Source: Salinicola avicenniae (GTDB taxonomy: Bacteria > Pseudomonadota > Gammaproteobacteria > Pseudomonadales > Halomonadaceae). Taken from it: 64,000 nucleotides of DNA. This document shows, one piece after another, positions 29,315 through 39,031 of the stretch. Within the stretch, counting starts at the first letter, position 1, and every line of letters starts with the position of its first letter. The notes below the pieces were generated by a model, which saw nothing but the letters and a program-made list of their open reading frames with translations, searched no databases and was not told the DNA's origin. The position numbers and the translations under genes are program-made. The stretch covers positions 124,001 through 188,000 of the forward strand of contig NZ_JAKQZC010000002.1 of NCBI RefSeq assembly GCF_023736115.1, given 5' to 3'.

Positions 29315-30433
29315 TCACCCTTGAAGTGATGGACCGTCGAGCCTCGTTTTATCGCGAGACCCACTATCCACTCGGCCGTCATCGCCGACCGACGAGATAG
29401 CAGGCGTCGCCCCGCTTGCGGACCAGGCCTGGCTGAGATATTCCGGCAAGCCGACACCGACCTCCCGCATGGCGCGCTCGATCGCGTAGGCAAAGGCGCG
29501 GGCGCTGGCATTACCGTGACTCTTCACCACAATACGCTTCAGCCCCAGCAGACTGGCGCCATTGTGACGCACCGGGTCCAGCTGCGCCTTGAAGCGCATC
29601 AATGCCGGTCGTGCCAAGGCACTGACGAGGCGCGTCGACCAGTGCGAGTCGAACGTTTCCTGAAGCCGCTTCAACAACATTTGCGCCACGCCTTCGCTCG
29701 CCTTGAGCACGGCGTTACCGACAAAACCATCGCACACCACCACATCAGCCCGCCCCGAGAAGATCGCGTCGCCTTCGAGATAGCCAACATAGTCAAAGCC
29801 GTGATCGCCACGCGAACGCAGCTGCGCATCGGCTTCACGCACGCGCGCCACGCCCTTACCGACTTCGACGCCCATATTGAGCAAGGCAACCCGCGGGCGC
29901 GCGATACGGTCCACCGCCCGCGCCATGATCGCCCCCATGTCGGCGAAGTCGATTAGATGGCGCGCGTGAACGTCGACACTGGCACCCAGGTCGAGCAGAT
30001 AGCAGCGCCCGCCATCACGCGTCGGCACCGCCGAACTAATCGCCGGCCGGGCAATGCCTGCCACGTTCCCGAGCTCGTGCCGTGCAAGCGCCATCAGTGC
30101 ACCGGTGTTGCCGCAGGTCACACCGGCATCGGCGCGCGCGTCACGCACGGCGACCAGCATGCCGTGCAAGCTGGTACCGACGGGGTCTTCGAAAACTTCC
30201 AGAGGTGGCGTGGACTGCAGCACCTGGCGTGGCGCATCCACGATAGTGATGCGCTCGACCAGAGAGGCGACACGCAGCGCTTTGGCTTGTGCCGCCACGA
30301 TTGGCTCGAGCTGGCTAACCGGACCGAAAACGATTGGCTCGAGATCGGCATGGCGCGACAACGCAAAAAGCAGGCCACCAACAGTGGCGCGGGGACCGAA
30401 GTCCCCGCCCATGGCATCAATGGCAATGCGCAT
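29315..30433 (-). CDS. plsX: Phosphate acyltransferase PlsX
   Basis: Makes acyl-phosphate from acyl-ACP for phospholipid synthesis and links fatty-acid to lipid production. It has 372 residues, starting [20 protein letters not shown]. Further marks are [44 protein letters not shown] and [17 protein letters not shown]. The C-terminal 25-30 residues are Ser/Gly/Asp-rich and look like an appended tail. It is located 26 bases after rpmF. Confidence 0.95.
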   Translation of the reverse strand: MRIAIDAMGGDFGPRATVGGLLFALSRHADLEPIVFGPVSQLEPIVAAQAKALRVASLVERITIVDAPRQVLQSTPPLEVFEDPVGTSLHGMLVAVRDARADAGVTCGNTGALMALARHELGNVAGIARPAISSAVPTRDGGRCYLLDLGASVDVHARHLIDFADMGAIMARAVDRIARPRVALLNMGVEVGKGVARVREADAQLRSRGDHGFDYVGYLEGDAIFSGRADVVVCDGFVGNAVLKASEGVAQMLLKRLQETFDSHWSTRLVSALARPALMRFKAQLDPVRHNGASLLGLKRIVVKSHGNASARAFAYAIERAMREVGVGLPEYLSQAWSASGATPAISSVGDDGRVDSGSRDKTRLDGPSLQG

Positions 30434-30459
30434 CGCTCAGCCAGTCGTCGACGGTCTCG

Positions 30460-30630
30460 TTAAACGTCGACGACCTTGCGACCACGATAGAAGCCGTCCG
30501 GCGCAACGTGGTGACGACGATGCGTGGTACCGGTTTCCTTGTCCTGGGACAGGGCCGGCGTGCTCAGCGCATCGTGAGCACGACGCATGCCGCGCTTGGA
30601 ACGGGTCTTACGGTTTTGTTGAACGGCCAT
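30460..30630 (-). CDS. rpmF: 50S ribosomal protein L32
   Basis: Ribosomal protein of 56 residues, too short for the usual gene-length cutoffs. It starts [20 protein letters not shown] and ends [11 protein letters not shown]. There are no zinc-binding cysteines, so this is the zinc-independent form. It lies between yceD (21 bases upstream) and plsX (26 bases downstream), the standard yceD-rpmF-plsX-fab operon. Confidence 0.97.
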   Translation of the reverse strand: MAVQQNRKTRSKRGMRRAHDALSTPALSQDKETGTTHRRHHVAPDGFYRGRKVVDV

Positions 30631-30651
30631 GATATGACTCCAACGTCAATG

Positions 30652-31188
30652 TCATTCGGATTCAGATTTCCCCTTCAACGCCTTGAGCACGTCAAAGGGA
30701 CTGTCGGGGCGGGACGCCGTCTCGAAGTCGGCATCACCACTGCTCAGTTGCTCACGCGAGACGGCACAGTCCGCCTCGTCGTGATAGACCACCTGAGGCA
30801 GACTGAGGATCAACTCATCCTCGACGGCCTCGAGCAGGTCGAGCTGTTCGTTGTTGACCAGCACCGGCTCGTAGTCGGCTGGCAGATGCGCCGCCAAGGC
30901 ATCGTCGCTGACGATACCGAGCTGAAACCGGCTTTCGACTTCGACCAGCATCGGCTGCAGGCAGCGCCGACATGGCACGAACAACGTTGCCGACAGCTCG
31001 CCGTCGATGAGGTGACGCCGCTGGGCATCCACCTCGAACTGCAGCGTCACTGTCGCATCGCCCTGCTGCTCGCCGATCTCGTCTCGAAGACGCGCCAGCT
31101 TATCGAGAGCGACAAGCCCCTCGAGGTTTTCATGATTGGCCGCGAGACGATAAGGCTCGACGGTTGCTGGAAGTCGTCTGGTCAACAT
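30652..31188 (-). CDS. yceD: YceD/DUF177 family protein (23S rRNA accumulation protein)
   Basis: 178-residue YceD family protein, linked to 23S rRNA accumulation and always near rpmF. The core holds the family cysteine motif PCRRCLQPM and the following acidic stretch DLLEAVEDELILSLP. The ATG at 31188 starts MLTRRLPATVEPYRLA, which matches the position of the E. coli start. The upstream part of the open frame overlaps a strong promoter and is not coding. The promoter lies so close that the message would have almost no leader. Confidence 0.92.
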   Translation of the reverse strand: MLTRRLPATVEPYRLAANHENLEGLVALDKLARLRDEIGEQQGDATVTLQFEVDAQRRHLIDGELSATLFVPCRRCLQPMLVEVESRFQLGIVSDDALAAHLPADYEPVLVNNEQLDLLEAVEDELILSLPQVVYHDEADCAVSREQLSSGDADFETASRPDSPFDVLKALKGKSESE

Positions 31189-31197
31189 AGGCGCGCC

Positions 31198-31226
31198 ATA
31201 ATAGGGATTCACCCTGTCTCTGTCAA
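31198..31226 (-). promoter_or_regulatory. Strong sigma-70 promoter of the yceD-rpmF-plsX-fab operon
   Basis: On the minus strand a perfect TTGACA (complement of 31221-31226) and TATTAT (complement of 31198-31203) are separated by exactly 17 bases. Transcription should begin near 31191-31190, only two or three bases before the yceD ATG at 31188. This is the best promoter match in the window. Confidence 0.9.
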
Positions 31227-31313
31227 AGCACTTGATCCGCGCTATTCTGGGGCTGGCATCAACATTATCACTCGCCTTTCCACTAAAGCCCCTCAAGCCG
31301 ACAAGGAAGTCTC

Positions 31314-31904
31314 ATGTCTAGACTGGTCCTCGCCTCCAGCTCCCGCTACCGCCGCCAGCTGCTCGATCGCCTGGAGATCCCCTATACCTGGGCCGCCCCG
31401 GAGATCGACGAGACACGCCGCCCCGGCGAGGAAGCCACGACCCTGGCGCACCGCCTGGCGCTCACCAAGGCCCAGGCCATCGCCGACGACTATCCCGACC
31501 ATCTGATCATTGGCTGCGACCAGCTCGCACTGTTCGAGGGCGATATTCTCGGCAAGCCCGGCGACATCGACACTGCCTGCGCCAACCTGCGCCGTTTTTC
31601 CGGCAAGCAGGTCACGTTCATGGCCGGCCTCGCTCTCATCGACACTGGCGCCGGCCGTCATCGCGTCGTGCACGAGACGTATGACGTCCAATTTCGGGAG
31701 CTGTCCTCGCAGGAAATCGACAATTACGTACGGCGTGACGAGCCCTTCGACAGCGCCGGCAGCTTTCGCATGGAGGGACTAGGCATCGCCCTGTTCGAAC
31801 GCTTCGCGGGCGATGACCCCAACACCCTGATCGGTCTGCCGCTGATCAGGCTGTGCGCCCTGCTGCGCGACGCCGGCATCGACCCGCTCGCTCAAGGAAG
31901 CTGA
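31314..31904 (+). CDS. maf: Maf-family nucleotide pyrophosphatase (YceF type)
   Basis: House-cleaning pyrophosphatase; the YceF group prefers m7GTP. The 196 residues begin LVLASSSRYRRQLLDRL. They continue with DETRRPGEEA, GCDQLALFEGDILGKPGD, YVRRDEPFDSAGSFRMEGLGIALFERFAGDDPNTLIGLPL. The ATG has an AAGGAAG site. It is divergent from yceD and its 3' end overlaps that of sppA by 13 bases on the opposite strand. Confidence 0.93.
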   Translation: MSRLVLASSSRYRRQLLDRLEIPYTWAAPEIDETRRPGEEATTLAHRLALTKAQAIADDYPDHLIIGCDQLALFEGDILGKPGDIDTACANLRRFSGKQVTFMAGLALIDTGAGRHRVVHETYDVQFRELSSQEIDNYVRRDEPFDSAGSFRMEGLGIALFERFAGDDPNTLIGLPLIRLCALLRDAGIDPLAQGS

Positions 31905-32965
31905 TAACGCACCGGCGAACTACCGTCGGCAAACCCCACCCAATGCGCCGCCGCGCTGGTCAGACGCTGGGAGAATAGCGACCAGGGGTCCAGCGCCGGC
32001 GTGTAGTCCTGCAGCCGGATCTCCCCGAAACGCTCGCGCGAGAGCTGCTCCAGATTGCCGATCTCGTCGACCAGCCCTAGCGCTCGCGCCTGCTCGCCGG
32101 TCCAGACCAGCCCGGAAAACAGCTGCGCGTCGTCGACCAGGCGCTCGCCGCGCCCACGCTTCACATCGTCGATGAACTGGCGGTGTGTGTCGTCCAGCAC
32201 CGACTGCCAAAAATCGCGCTGCTGAGGACGCATCGGGGTGAACGGATCCATGAAGGCCTTGTTCTCACCGGCCGTGAAGACCCGACGCTCGATTCCCAAC
32301 CGATCGATCGCCTCCTGCAGCCCGAAACCGGCACTAATGACGCCGATCGAGCCGACCAGGCTGGCCGGCGATGCGTAGATACGATCCGCCGCAGACGCCA
32401 TGTAATAGGCGCCGCTGGCACCAATATCCTCGATGACCGCGAAGATCGGCTTATCGCCCTGCGACGCCAGATAGCGAATCTCGTCATAGACACGCTGTGA
32501 CTGCACCGGGCTGCCGCCGGGGCTGTTGATGTGGACCACCACCGCCTCGGCCGCAGGATTCTCCCAAGCGCGATGCAGCCCCTCGATGATCCGCTCGGCG
32601 TTGGTCGACCCTTTGGCATCGATAGGCCCGCTGACCTCGACGATACCGAGATGCGGATCGGCCTCGGCCACGTCCTCACCCTGCGCCATCAGCAGCGCAT
32701 AGACACTGAGCATCAGTCCGGCAAGCACAACGAATGCCATCAGCAGACGGAAGAATATTTTCCAGCGCCGGGCGCGACGCTGCTCCTGGAGCACCCCGCC
32801 AATCCAGCGGTCCAGCATCTCCACCTGCGCCAGCCTGACCGACTCGGCACTGACCTCGGCTGCCGGCGGCCTATCCGCCCCCTGCTTTTCGGCGGCTCGA
32901 CGGCGCGCCTCTTCCCGGCTCAATTCAGGCCCCTGGGTCCAGTCATCCTGCCGATCGTCGCTCAC
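31892..32965 (-). CDS. sppA: Signal peptide peptidase SppA
   Basis: Inner-membrane serine protease (family S49, short form) that degrades released signal peptides. It has 357 residues. A cytoplasmic N-terminus is followed by one membrane helix at about 71-93 (LLMAFVVLAGLMLSVYALLM). The protease core has INSPGGSPVQSQRVYDEI, the serine nucleophile in EDIGASGAYYMASAADRIYA, SLVGSIGVI, and the general-base lysine in the region of GENKAFMDPF. It is convergent with maf (13-base overlap) and followed by nothing on its strand until yceD. Confidence 0.93.
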   Translation of the reverse strand: MSDDRQDDWTQGPELSREEARRRAAEKQGADRPPAAEVSAESVRLAQVEMLDRWIGGVLQEQRRARRWKIFFRLLMAFVVLAGLMLSVYALLMAQGEDVAEADPHLGIVEVSGPIDAKGSTNAERIIEGLHRAWENPAAEAVVVHINSPGGSPVQSQRVYDEIRYLASQGDKPIFAVIEDIGASGAYYMASAADRIYASPASLVGSIGVISAGFGLQEAIDRLGIERRVFTAGENKAFMDPFTPMRPQQRDFWQSVLDDTHRQFIDDVKRGRGERLVDDAQLFSGLVWTGEQARALGLVDEIGNLEQLSRERFGEIRLQDYTPALDPWSLFSQRLTSAAAHWVGFADGSSPVRYQLP

Positions 32966-32989
32966 CTCGCCTCCTTGAATCCCGCCCGC

Positions 32990-33694
32990 TCAGATCATCT
33001 GATCATGCTTCTCGAGAAGCCAGTCGACCAGCACTTCGAACGCATCGACCACCAGGATCGGGTCGCTCCGCAACAGGCGCTCTCGCGCATGCACGCCATA
33101 GGTGACGGCCACCCGATCGACGCCGAGGGCCCTCGCCATCTCCAGATCATAGGCCGTATCGCCGACCATGACCGTCTCTTCCGGCGAGACGTCGCAAGCC
33201 TCGAGCAACTCCTCGAGCATCTGCGGATGTGGCTTCGAGCGCGTCAGATCCGCGGTGCGACTGGCGACGAACCAGGCCCCGCACTGCTCATGCGCGAAGA
33301 CTCTATCCAGCCCTCGCCGACTCTTCCCGGTCGCAACAGCCAACTGACAGCCCGGCACCCGCTGCAAACGACCAAGCCCCTCGACGACGCCGGCAAAGAA
33401 AGGCGCCGGCACCTGATCCGCAGCCCGAAACTGCTGCCCATAGGCTGACTGCAACGCCTCACGCTCCGCCAGCGGCAGCTGCGGATACAGGGCTGCCAGG
33501 GCTTCGGGCAGCCCCAGGCCGATGATGTCGCGAATGGCGTCATCGTCAAGCACCGGAACCCCCTGGGCCCGCGCGGCGGCCTGCATGCAGGCAACAATGC
33601 GCGGCGCCGAATCCATCAGCGTGCCATCCCAGTCGAAGATTACCAGCCGGTAACGACAAGAGACCGACGCGCTCAGCAGCGAATCATCCGCCAT
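32990..33694 (-). CDS. HAD-superfamily phosphatase, phosphoglycolate-phosphatase-like
   Basis: 234-residue haloacid-dehalogenase hydrolase. Motif I is FDWDGTLMDS near residue 22. A helical cap follows, motif II is VATGKSRRGLDRVF, and the lysine plus DD-like motif III/IV is SKPHPQMLEELLEACDV, then MVGDTAYDLEMARALGVD. The sequence most resembles the Gph/YjjG-like group encoded beside rluC in pseudomonads. It may clear phosphoglycolate or another small phosphate; the substrate cannot be read from sequence. Its ATG overlaps rluC by 11 bases. Confidence 0.87.
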   Translation of the reverse strand: MADDSLLSASVSCRYRLVIFDWDGTLMDSAPRIVACMQAAARAQGVPVLDDDAIRDIIGLGLPEALAALYPQLPLAEREALQSAYGQQFRAADQVPAPFFAGVVEGLGRLQRVPGCQLAVATGKSRRGLDRVFAHEQCGAWFVASRTADLTRSKPHPQMLEELLEACDVSPEETVMVGDTAYDLEMARALGVDRVAVTYGVHARERLLRSDPILVVDAFEVLVDWLLEKHDQMI

Positions 33695-34631
33695 GCCGAG
33701 CACGCTCCAGCACCGCCTCCAGCGATGGCTCCAGCGGCGCGCGCGCGCGAACCGGCCGGCCGCTGCGCGGGTCGGGGAACGTCAACGTCAGCGCGTGCAG
33801 AAAGAGCCGCTCAAGCCCCAGCGCTCGCGACAACCGCTCACCCTCGGCAGTGCCGTACTTATCGTCCCCGAGCAGTGCGTGACCGGCATGGGCCGCGTGC
33901 ACGCGAATCTGGTGGGTCCGCCCGGTGACCGGCTCCGCCTCTATTAGCGTCACCTTCGGCAAGGTCTCGTTAACCGCGAAACGCGTCCGCGAGACCTTGC
34001 CCTTGTCATCCACTCGCACCCGGCGTTCACCATTGCCGGCGTCGAAGCGATCAAGCCTCGCGCTGACATAGTCACGCCGCGCCGGCCAGCGACCCTGCAC
34101 CAGCGCGAGATACTTCTTCTCCATTCGCCGCTCTTTCATTGCGGTATTCAACGACAGCAGCGACTCGCGATTCTTTGCCAGTAGCAGGCAGCCCGACGTA
34201 TCGCGATCCAGACGATGCACCAGCTCCAGAAAATCGAGATCTTCGCGCACCTGTCGCAGCGCCTCGATGAGCCCGATCTTCACCCCGCTCCCGCCATGCA
34301 CGGCAAGCCCCGACGGCTTGTTAATCACCAGCCAGTCGGGGCCCTCGACCAGCACGCTGCCGGCCAGCAGGTTGCGCAACCCCTCGCTGGCTTCCTTCAC
34401 AGCCTTCTCAGGCGTCAGACGCAGTGGCGGAACCCGCACGACATCGCCGCTCTGCACGCGATAGTCTGCCTTGATTCGCTTCTTGTTGACTCGCACCTCG
34501 CCCTTACGAACGATGCGATAGATCAGAGATTTGGGCGCGCCCTTGAGCCGAGCGCGCAAGAAATTGTCGATCCGCTGTCCCTGCTGCGACTCGCTCACTT
34601 CGATGAATTGCACTTCCTGGCCTTCGGCCAT
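33684..34631 (-). CDS. rluC: 23S rRNA pseudouridine synthase RluC
   Basis: Makes pseudouridines at 955, 2504 and 2580 of 23S rRNA in E. coli. It has 315 residues from the ATG at 34631 with a GAGGAG site. The N-terminal S4 domain (QRIDNFLRARLKGAPKSLIYRIVRKGEVRVN) is followed by the catalytic domain. The active-site aspartate is in HRLDRDTSGCLLLAK, and GRTHQIRVHAAHAGH follows. Divergent from rne, as in E. coli and Pseudomonas. Confidence 0.95.
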   Translation of the reverse strand: MAEGQEVQFIEVSESQQGQRIDNFLRARLKGAPKSLIYRIVRKGEVRVNKKRIKADYRVQSGDVVRVPPLRLTPEKAVKEASEGLRNLLAGSVLVEGPDWLVINKPSGLAVHGGSGVKIGLIEALRQVREDLDFLELVHRLDRDTSGCLLLAKNRESLLSLNTAMKERRMEKKYLALVQGRWPARRDYVSARLDRFDAGNGERRVRVDDKGKVSRTRFAVNETLPKVTLIEAEPVTGRTHQIRVHAAHAGHALLGDDKYGTAEGERLSRALGLERLFLHALTLTFPDPRSGRPVRARAPLEPSLEAVLERARHGG

Positions 34632-35392
34632 GCCTGGACTCCTCGATGGCGCGACTCGGCGGCGCCCGTGCGCCGCCGGCGGCCATTCTAACGCACTGCC
34701 GGAGCGGCGCGAGCTCAATTGCCGCACCCTGCGCATTACTGTTATATTGCCAGCTCGCTCAATGGGTTGTTGCCCATCACAGCGCCGACCACTGGATCTG
34801 TCGGCCAGAGCGACAAAATGTCTCGATCTTCCGGAAACCCGCAGGGCCGTTTGCCCGCGACGTCTGAAAGATCAAAACACGTTTGGAACGCCCAGCTCCG
34901 CCAGTCGAACGGATCGCGATATCGCGCCTCGCTCGACCGCGGTAAACCCACTGTTCCGGTGGAAGGCGTCGCCGAACCGAACAATGCCAAGTGACATAGA
35001 CGGCAGTCTGCGGGACCGGATGCGCCACACGATTGCGCACCGTGACATGTTCCGCCACCGTTTCGTTCTCGACACACGTTCGTGCAGCACCCGACAAGCA
35101 GGTAATGAAAGTAGAAAAGCAGAGATGTAATGGTAATCAGCAAGTACGCCAACGGGCTCGACGCACGTCGACCTGAATTCGCATCGATGGCCGACACACG
35201 CCAGCCGACCCGCGGTTTCCGGACATCCCCCTCGAGTTCCTGACGCGGATACTCGTTATATTGGTACTGCTGCGCTCGTTCATCCTGCCCGGGTCGCCAT
35301 CTCAACGTGCGCGAGCACAGCACGACCGCTTGCGGTTCGTCGTCGCCGATTGCGGTACGCCTGCCACCGGCACGCGCAATTAGCGAGACCCT
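34632..35392 (+). promoter_or_regulatory. rluC-rne intergenic region and long rne leader
   Basis: 761 bases without a supported protein gene. They carry the rne promoter at 34719-34748 and then about 640 bases of leader before the rne ATG. E. coli rne has a 361-nt leader with hairpins that RNase E cleaves to control its own level, so a similar role is likely. An imperfect hairpin (ACGACCGC with GCGGTTCGT, about 35321-35342) lies near the start codon. A 23-codon upstream reading frame is at 35105-35176. Confidence 0.7.
34719..34748 (+). promoter_or_regulatory. Probable rne promoter
   Basis: TTGCCG at 34719-34724 and TATATT at 34743-34748, spacer 18 bases. The transcript would begin near 34755, giving an exceptionally long leader. 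This is the only good sigma-70 match I found in the intergenic region in this direction. Confidence 0.7.
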
Positions 35393-38300
35393 ATGAAAAG
35401 AATGCTCATCAACGCGACACAGCCGGAAGAGCTGCGTGTCGCGCTCGTCGATGGACAGCGCCTCTATGACCTCGACATCGAGTCCGGGGCGCGAGAGCAA
35501 AAGAAAGCCAACATCTACCGCGGCAAGATCACTCGCCTGGAACCCAGCCTGGAAGCCGCGTTCGTCGACTTCGGCGCTGAACGTCACGGCTTTCTGCCGC
35601 TGAAGGAAATCTCCCGCGAATACTTCTCCAAGGACCCGTCCGGACGCCCCAACATCAAGGAGGTGTTGAAGGAAGGCCAGGAAGTCATCGTTCAGGTCGA
35701 CAAGGAAGAACGCGGCAACAAAGGGGCGGCGCTGACCACCTTCATCAGCCTGGCTGGTCGCTTCCTCGTGCTGATGCCGAACAACCCGCGCGCTGGTGGC
35801 ATCTCGCGCCGCATCGAGGGCGAAGAGCGCAGCCAGCTCAAGGAAGCGATGGGCCAGCTCACACTGCCGGACAAGATGGGCGTCATCGTGCGTACCGCCG
35901 GCATCGGTCGCTCGCCGGAAGAACTGCAGTGGGACCTCGACTACCTGGCACAGGTCTGGGAAGCGATCACCACGGAAGCGGTCAAGCAGCCCGCCCCGTT
36001 CCTGATCTATCGCGAGTCCAACGTCATCATCCGCGCAATGCGCGACTACCTCCGCCAGGACATCGGCGAGGTGCTGATCGACAGCAAGGAAGTGCATGAA
36101 GAAGCGTTGAGCTTCATTCGCCAGGTCATGCCCTCCTACCAGCAGAAGATCAAGTTCTACACCGACGACGTGCCGCTGTTCTCGCGCTTCCAGATCGAGT
36201 CGCAGATCGAAACGGCCTACCAGCGCGAGGTCAAGCTGCCCTCCGGCGGCTCCGTCGTGATCGACCACACCGAGGCGCTGGTCTCCATCGACATCAACTC
36301 GGCGCGTGCCACGCGCGGTGCCGATATCGAGGAAACCGCCCTACAGACCAACCTGGAAGCGGCCGACGAGATCGCCCGCCAGCTGCGTCTGCGCGACATC
36401 GGCGGCCTGGTGGTGATCGATTTCATCGACATGTCGCCGGCACGCAACCAGCGTGAGGTCGAGAACCGCGTCCGCGACGCCCTCAAGCTCGACCGCGCCC
36501 GCGTCCAGATTGGCCGCATTTCACGCTTCGGGCTGATGGAAATGTCACGCCAGCGCCTGCGCCCCTCCCTCGGCGAAACCAGCGGCGTGGTCTGCCCACG
36601 CTGCGATGGCCAGGGCACGATCCGCGATGTCCGCTCGATGGCCCTGTCGATCCTTCGCCTGATCGAGGAAGAGGCGATGAAGGAGCGTAGTGCCCAGATT
36701 CGCGCGATCCTGCCGGTGCCCGTGGCAACCTACCTGCTCAACGAAAAGCGCAACGTCCTCTCGGACGTCGAACGCCGGCAGAGCGTGAAGGTCGTGCTAC
36801 TGCCGAATCCGGACATGGATACGCCGCATTACGACGTTCAGCGTCTGCGCGACGACCACGTCTCAGAGGACGGCGACGAGGCCAAGTCCAGCTTCGAGCT
36901 CTCCGTCGATAGTGAGATCACCAAGGAGCCCGAAGTCAGCCTGGCCAAGCCGATCCAACGCTCCCAGGCGGCCGTGCAGACCGTACAGCACTCGGCCCCT
37001 GCCCCGGACTCGCTGCATCGCGAACCGGCAGAGCAGCCGGCCTCTTCGCCGGCACCGGCGGCGAGCCCCGCAGCAACGCCAGCCAAGTCCGCGTCAACCA
37101 AGGCCGCAACGACCTCGACCACAACGACCACGCAGTCCCAGCCGCAACCCAATAGCGGGCTGATGCAGCTGTTTCGCGGTCTTTTCGGCCGCCGCCGCGC
37201 CGACGAGGAAGTTCCGCAACCGGCCACACCCAGCCAGCGTGATGGCAGTACGGACAAGTCGCGCGAATCACGCAGCGACAAGCCGTCGTCGCGTGGCAAC
37301 GCCGGCGGCAACAATCGCGGCTCGCGTGGCAATGCCTCTCAGCGCAACGAGCGTGATAACGGCAATCGTCGCGACAATGACGACAGCAACGCCAAATCCA
37401 GCGAAGGCGGCAATCGCCAGGGCGGCAATCGTCGACGCCGCAATACGTCGGAGCGCCAGAACGGCAACGACGGTCGCAACAACAGCGACAATCGTGGCAA
37501 CGATAGCCGCGGCAACGACAATCGCAGCAGTGACAGTCGCCAGGAGGGCCGAGGCAAGAACGAGGGCGGCAAGAATGATGGCAGTCGCGGCGACAAGTCC
37601 GGCAATAAATCGAGCGGCAATCGTCAGGACAATCGCGGTAAGGGCGACAAGTCGAACGACCGGGCTAACGCCAATCGCGGCGGTGGCGGTAACGATGGCG
37701 CCAGCAAGCAGAACGACACGGCCAAGCCGAGTACCGACAAGCAGAGCGATGGCAACAAGTCAGGGCAGGAGACTCGCGAGGCAGCCAGCACACCGGCAGC
37801 GCCGGTAACCGAGGCCATCAACACGAAGCCCAAGCGCGCCCGCAACAACCCGCGCAAGCGCTCGCGCAAGCATGCCTTGAATCCGGCGGCCGCCGAGGAA
37901 CAGCAGCGTCTCCAGGCAGAAGCTGAACAGCAGGCGACCCCCGACAGCGAAGCCGTCAGCAAGGTGGCTAGTGAAGAGCCGACAGCCAGCGTGACCGAAG
38001 CCGAACCGACGCAGGCGCATGCCGACGCGCCCGAGTCCATCTCGCCGGCGACGGTCAAGCCCGAGGCGTCCGAAGCATCGTCCAGCCAGGATGATGAAAA
38101 GCCTTCGACGGCCGTCGAGACACCGGCTCAGATCGCTGCCACTGAATCGCCCTCCTCCGCGTCGGCGCAACCGGAAGCGGAACAGTCGGAAACGGCAAAG
38201 GCTACACCTGCCGCCGCCGAGCACAGCGCCGCTGCGAGCGAGGCAGCGACCGCCAACGACGCCGCATCGCCGGCCTCTTCGGACCTCGACAGCCAGCAGA

Positions 38301-38881
38301 CATCGGCCGAGACACCCGAGGAGACGGCGCACGAGCAGGATACCGCTCCAGCCGTGACGCAGACGCAGGCAGAAGATGCCAAGTCGACGGAAACGGCGCC
38401 TGAGGCGATCGATAGCGACGACAGAGAGACAGCGTCGGACGGCGCCTCTAACTCGAGGGAAGCGCGCCGCGAACCGGCGACGCCGACGGCAGCGCCGACC
38501 TCTGCCAACGACGTGGAAGCGCCAATCGAGCCGACGGCCACCGCTTCGCCGGTACCGGAGAAGGCCGAAACGGCGGAAAGCGCCTCGTCGGAGGCGACCG
38601 AGAAGGCCATGTCGACCATGGATGGGACATCAACCACGGATGCGACATCGGACGCAGAGGCGACATCGAGCGAAACCCAGCCGAGCGAAACGGATCAGGA
38701 TCAATCGCAGGCAGCCCAGCCCGCCGCCGAGATCCCTGACGAGGCAGCGGCGCCGACCGACACCTCGACAGAGACGTCGGCTGCGCCCGCGGATACCGAT
38801 ACGCCGCGACCGCGCCGCCGCCGCGCTCACAACGATCCGCGCGAGAAGCGTCGTCGCGAGCAGAACCACGGCGACAGCTGA
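35393..38881 (+). CDS. rne: Ribonuclease E
   Basis: Essential endoribonuclease of mRNA decay and rRNA/tRNA processing and scaffold of the degradosome. It has 1162 residues. The catalytic half spans about 1-510: an S1 domain ([17 protein letters not shown]), DNase I-like subdomain with the Mg-binding aspartates near 300 and 343 ([30 protein letters not shown]), and the zinc link [12 protein letters not shown]. After it a short amphipathic helix [14 protein letters not shown] at about 588-601 could bind the membrane. The rest is disordered: an Arg/Asn/Gly-rich stretch (about 615-770), a basic patch ([16 protein letters not shown]), a long Ala/Thr/Ser/Glu stretch, and a basic end [19 protein letters not shown]. 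Confidence 0.97.
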   Translation: MKRMLINATQPEELRVALVDGQRLYDLDIESGAREQKKANIYRGKITRLEPSLEAAFVDFGAERHGFLPLKEISREYFSKDPSGRPNIKEVLKEGQEVIVQVDKEERGNKGAALTTFISLAGRFLVLMPNNPRAGGISRRIEGEERSQLKEAMGQLTLPDKMGVIVRTAGIGRSPEELQWDLDYLAQVWEAITTEAVKQPAPFLIYRESNVIIRAMRDYLRQDIGEVLIDSKEVHEEALSFIRQVMPSYQQKIKFYTDDVPLFSRFQIESQIETAYQREVKLPSGGSVVIDHTEALVSIDINSARATRGADIEETALQTNLEAADEIARQLRLRDIGGLVVIDFIDMSPARNQREVENRVRDALKLDRARVQIGRISRFGLMEMSRQRLRPSLGETSGVVCPRCDGQGTIRDVRSMALSILRLIEEEAMKERSAQIRAILPVPVATYLLNEKRNVLSDVERRQSVKVVLLPNPDMDTPHYDVQRLRDDHVSEDGDEAKSSFELSVDSEITKEPEVSLAKPIQRSQAAVQTVQHSAPAPDSLHREPAEQPASSPAPAASPAATPAKSASTKAATTSTTTTTQSQPQPNSGLMQLFRGLFGRRRADEEVPQPATPSQRDGSTDKSRESRSDKPSSRGNAGGNNRGSRGNASQRNERDNGNRRDNDDSNAKSSEGGNRQGGNRRRRNTSERQNGNDGRNNSDNRGNDSRGNDNRSSDSRQEGRGKNEGGKNDGSRGDKSGNKSSGNRQDNRGKGDKSNDRANANRGGGGNDGASKQNDTAKPSTDKQSDGNKSGQETREAASTPAAPVTEAINTKPKRARNNPRKRSRKHALNPAAAEEQQRLQAEAEQQATPDSEAVSKVASEEPTASVTEAEPTQAHADAPESISPATVKPEASEASSSQDDEKPSTAVETPAQIAATESPSSASAQPEAEQSETAKATPAAAEHSAAASEAATANDAASPASSDLDSQQTSAETPEETAHEQDTAPAVTQTQAEDAKSTETAPEAIDSDDRETASDGASNSREARREPATPTAAPTSANDVEAPIEPTATASPVPEKAETAESASSEATEKAMSTMDGTSTTDATSDAEATSSETQPSETDQDQSQAAQPAAEIPDEAAAPTDTSTETSAAPADTDTPRPRRRRAHNDPREKRRREQNHGDS

Positions 38882-38904
38882 TGGCCTAGCTCGACCGGCA
38901 ACGC

Positions 38905-38936
38905 AAAAGCCCAGACCTCACGGTCTGGGCTTTTTT
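38905..38936 (+). terminator. Intrinsic terminator of rne
   Basis: 13-bp perfect stem, 38905-38917 with 38922-38934, and a 4-base loop; the run of six T residues is at 38931-38936. It lies 24 bases after the rne stop. Confidence 0.93.
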
Positions 38937-39031
38937 ATGGCTGGCGCTTATGGATCGGCGTGAAGGGCCGGAAGATCAGGCCAACGTCGGCGCCAATGGG
39001 CCGGGCCATGCCGGCCACACGGCCTCTCGAG

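Noticed and set aside
35105-35176. 23-codon upstream frame in the rne leader as a true gene
   Set aside because: The ribosome site is weak and nothing shows it is conserved; kept only as part of a finding on the leader.
34742-36268. Long open frame of 508 codons opposite the rne 5' region
   Set aside because: It runs antisense through the rne coding start and leader, has no recognisable domain and mirrors codon bias in a GC-rich gene. RNase E on the plus strand is certain.
37240-37700. Repetitive stretch in rne as non-coding repeat
   Set aside because: The reading frame stays open and encodes the Arg/Asn/Gly-rich tail; repetition is at protein composition level.
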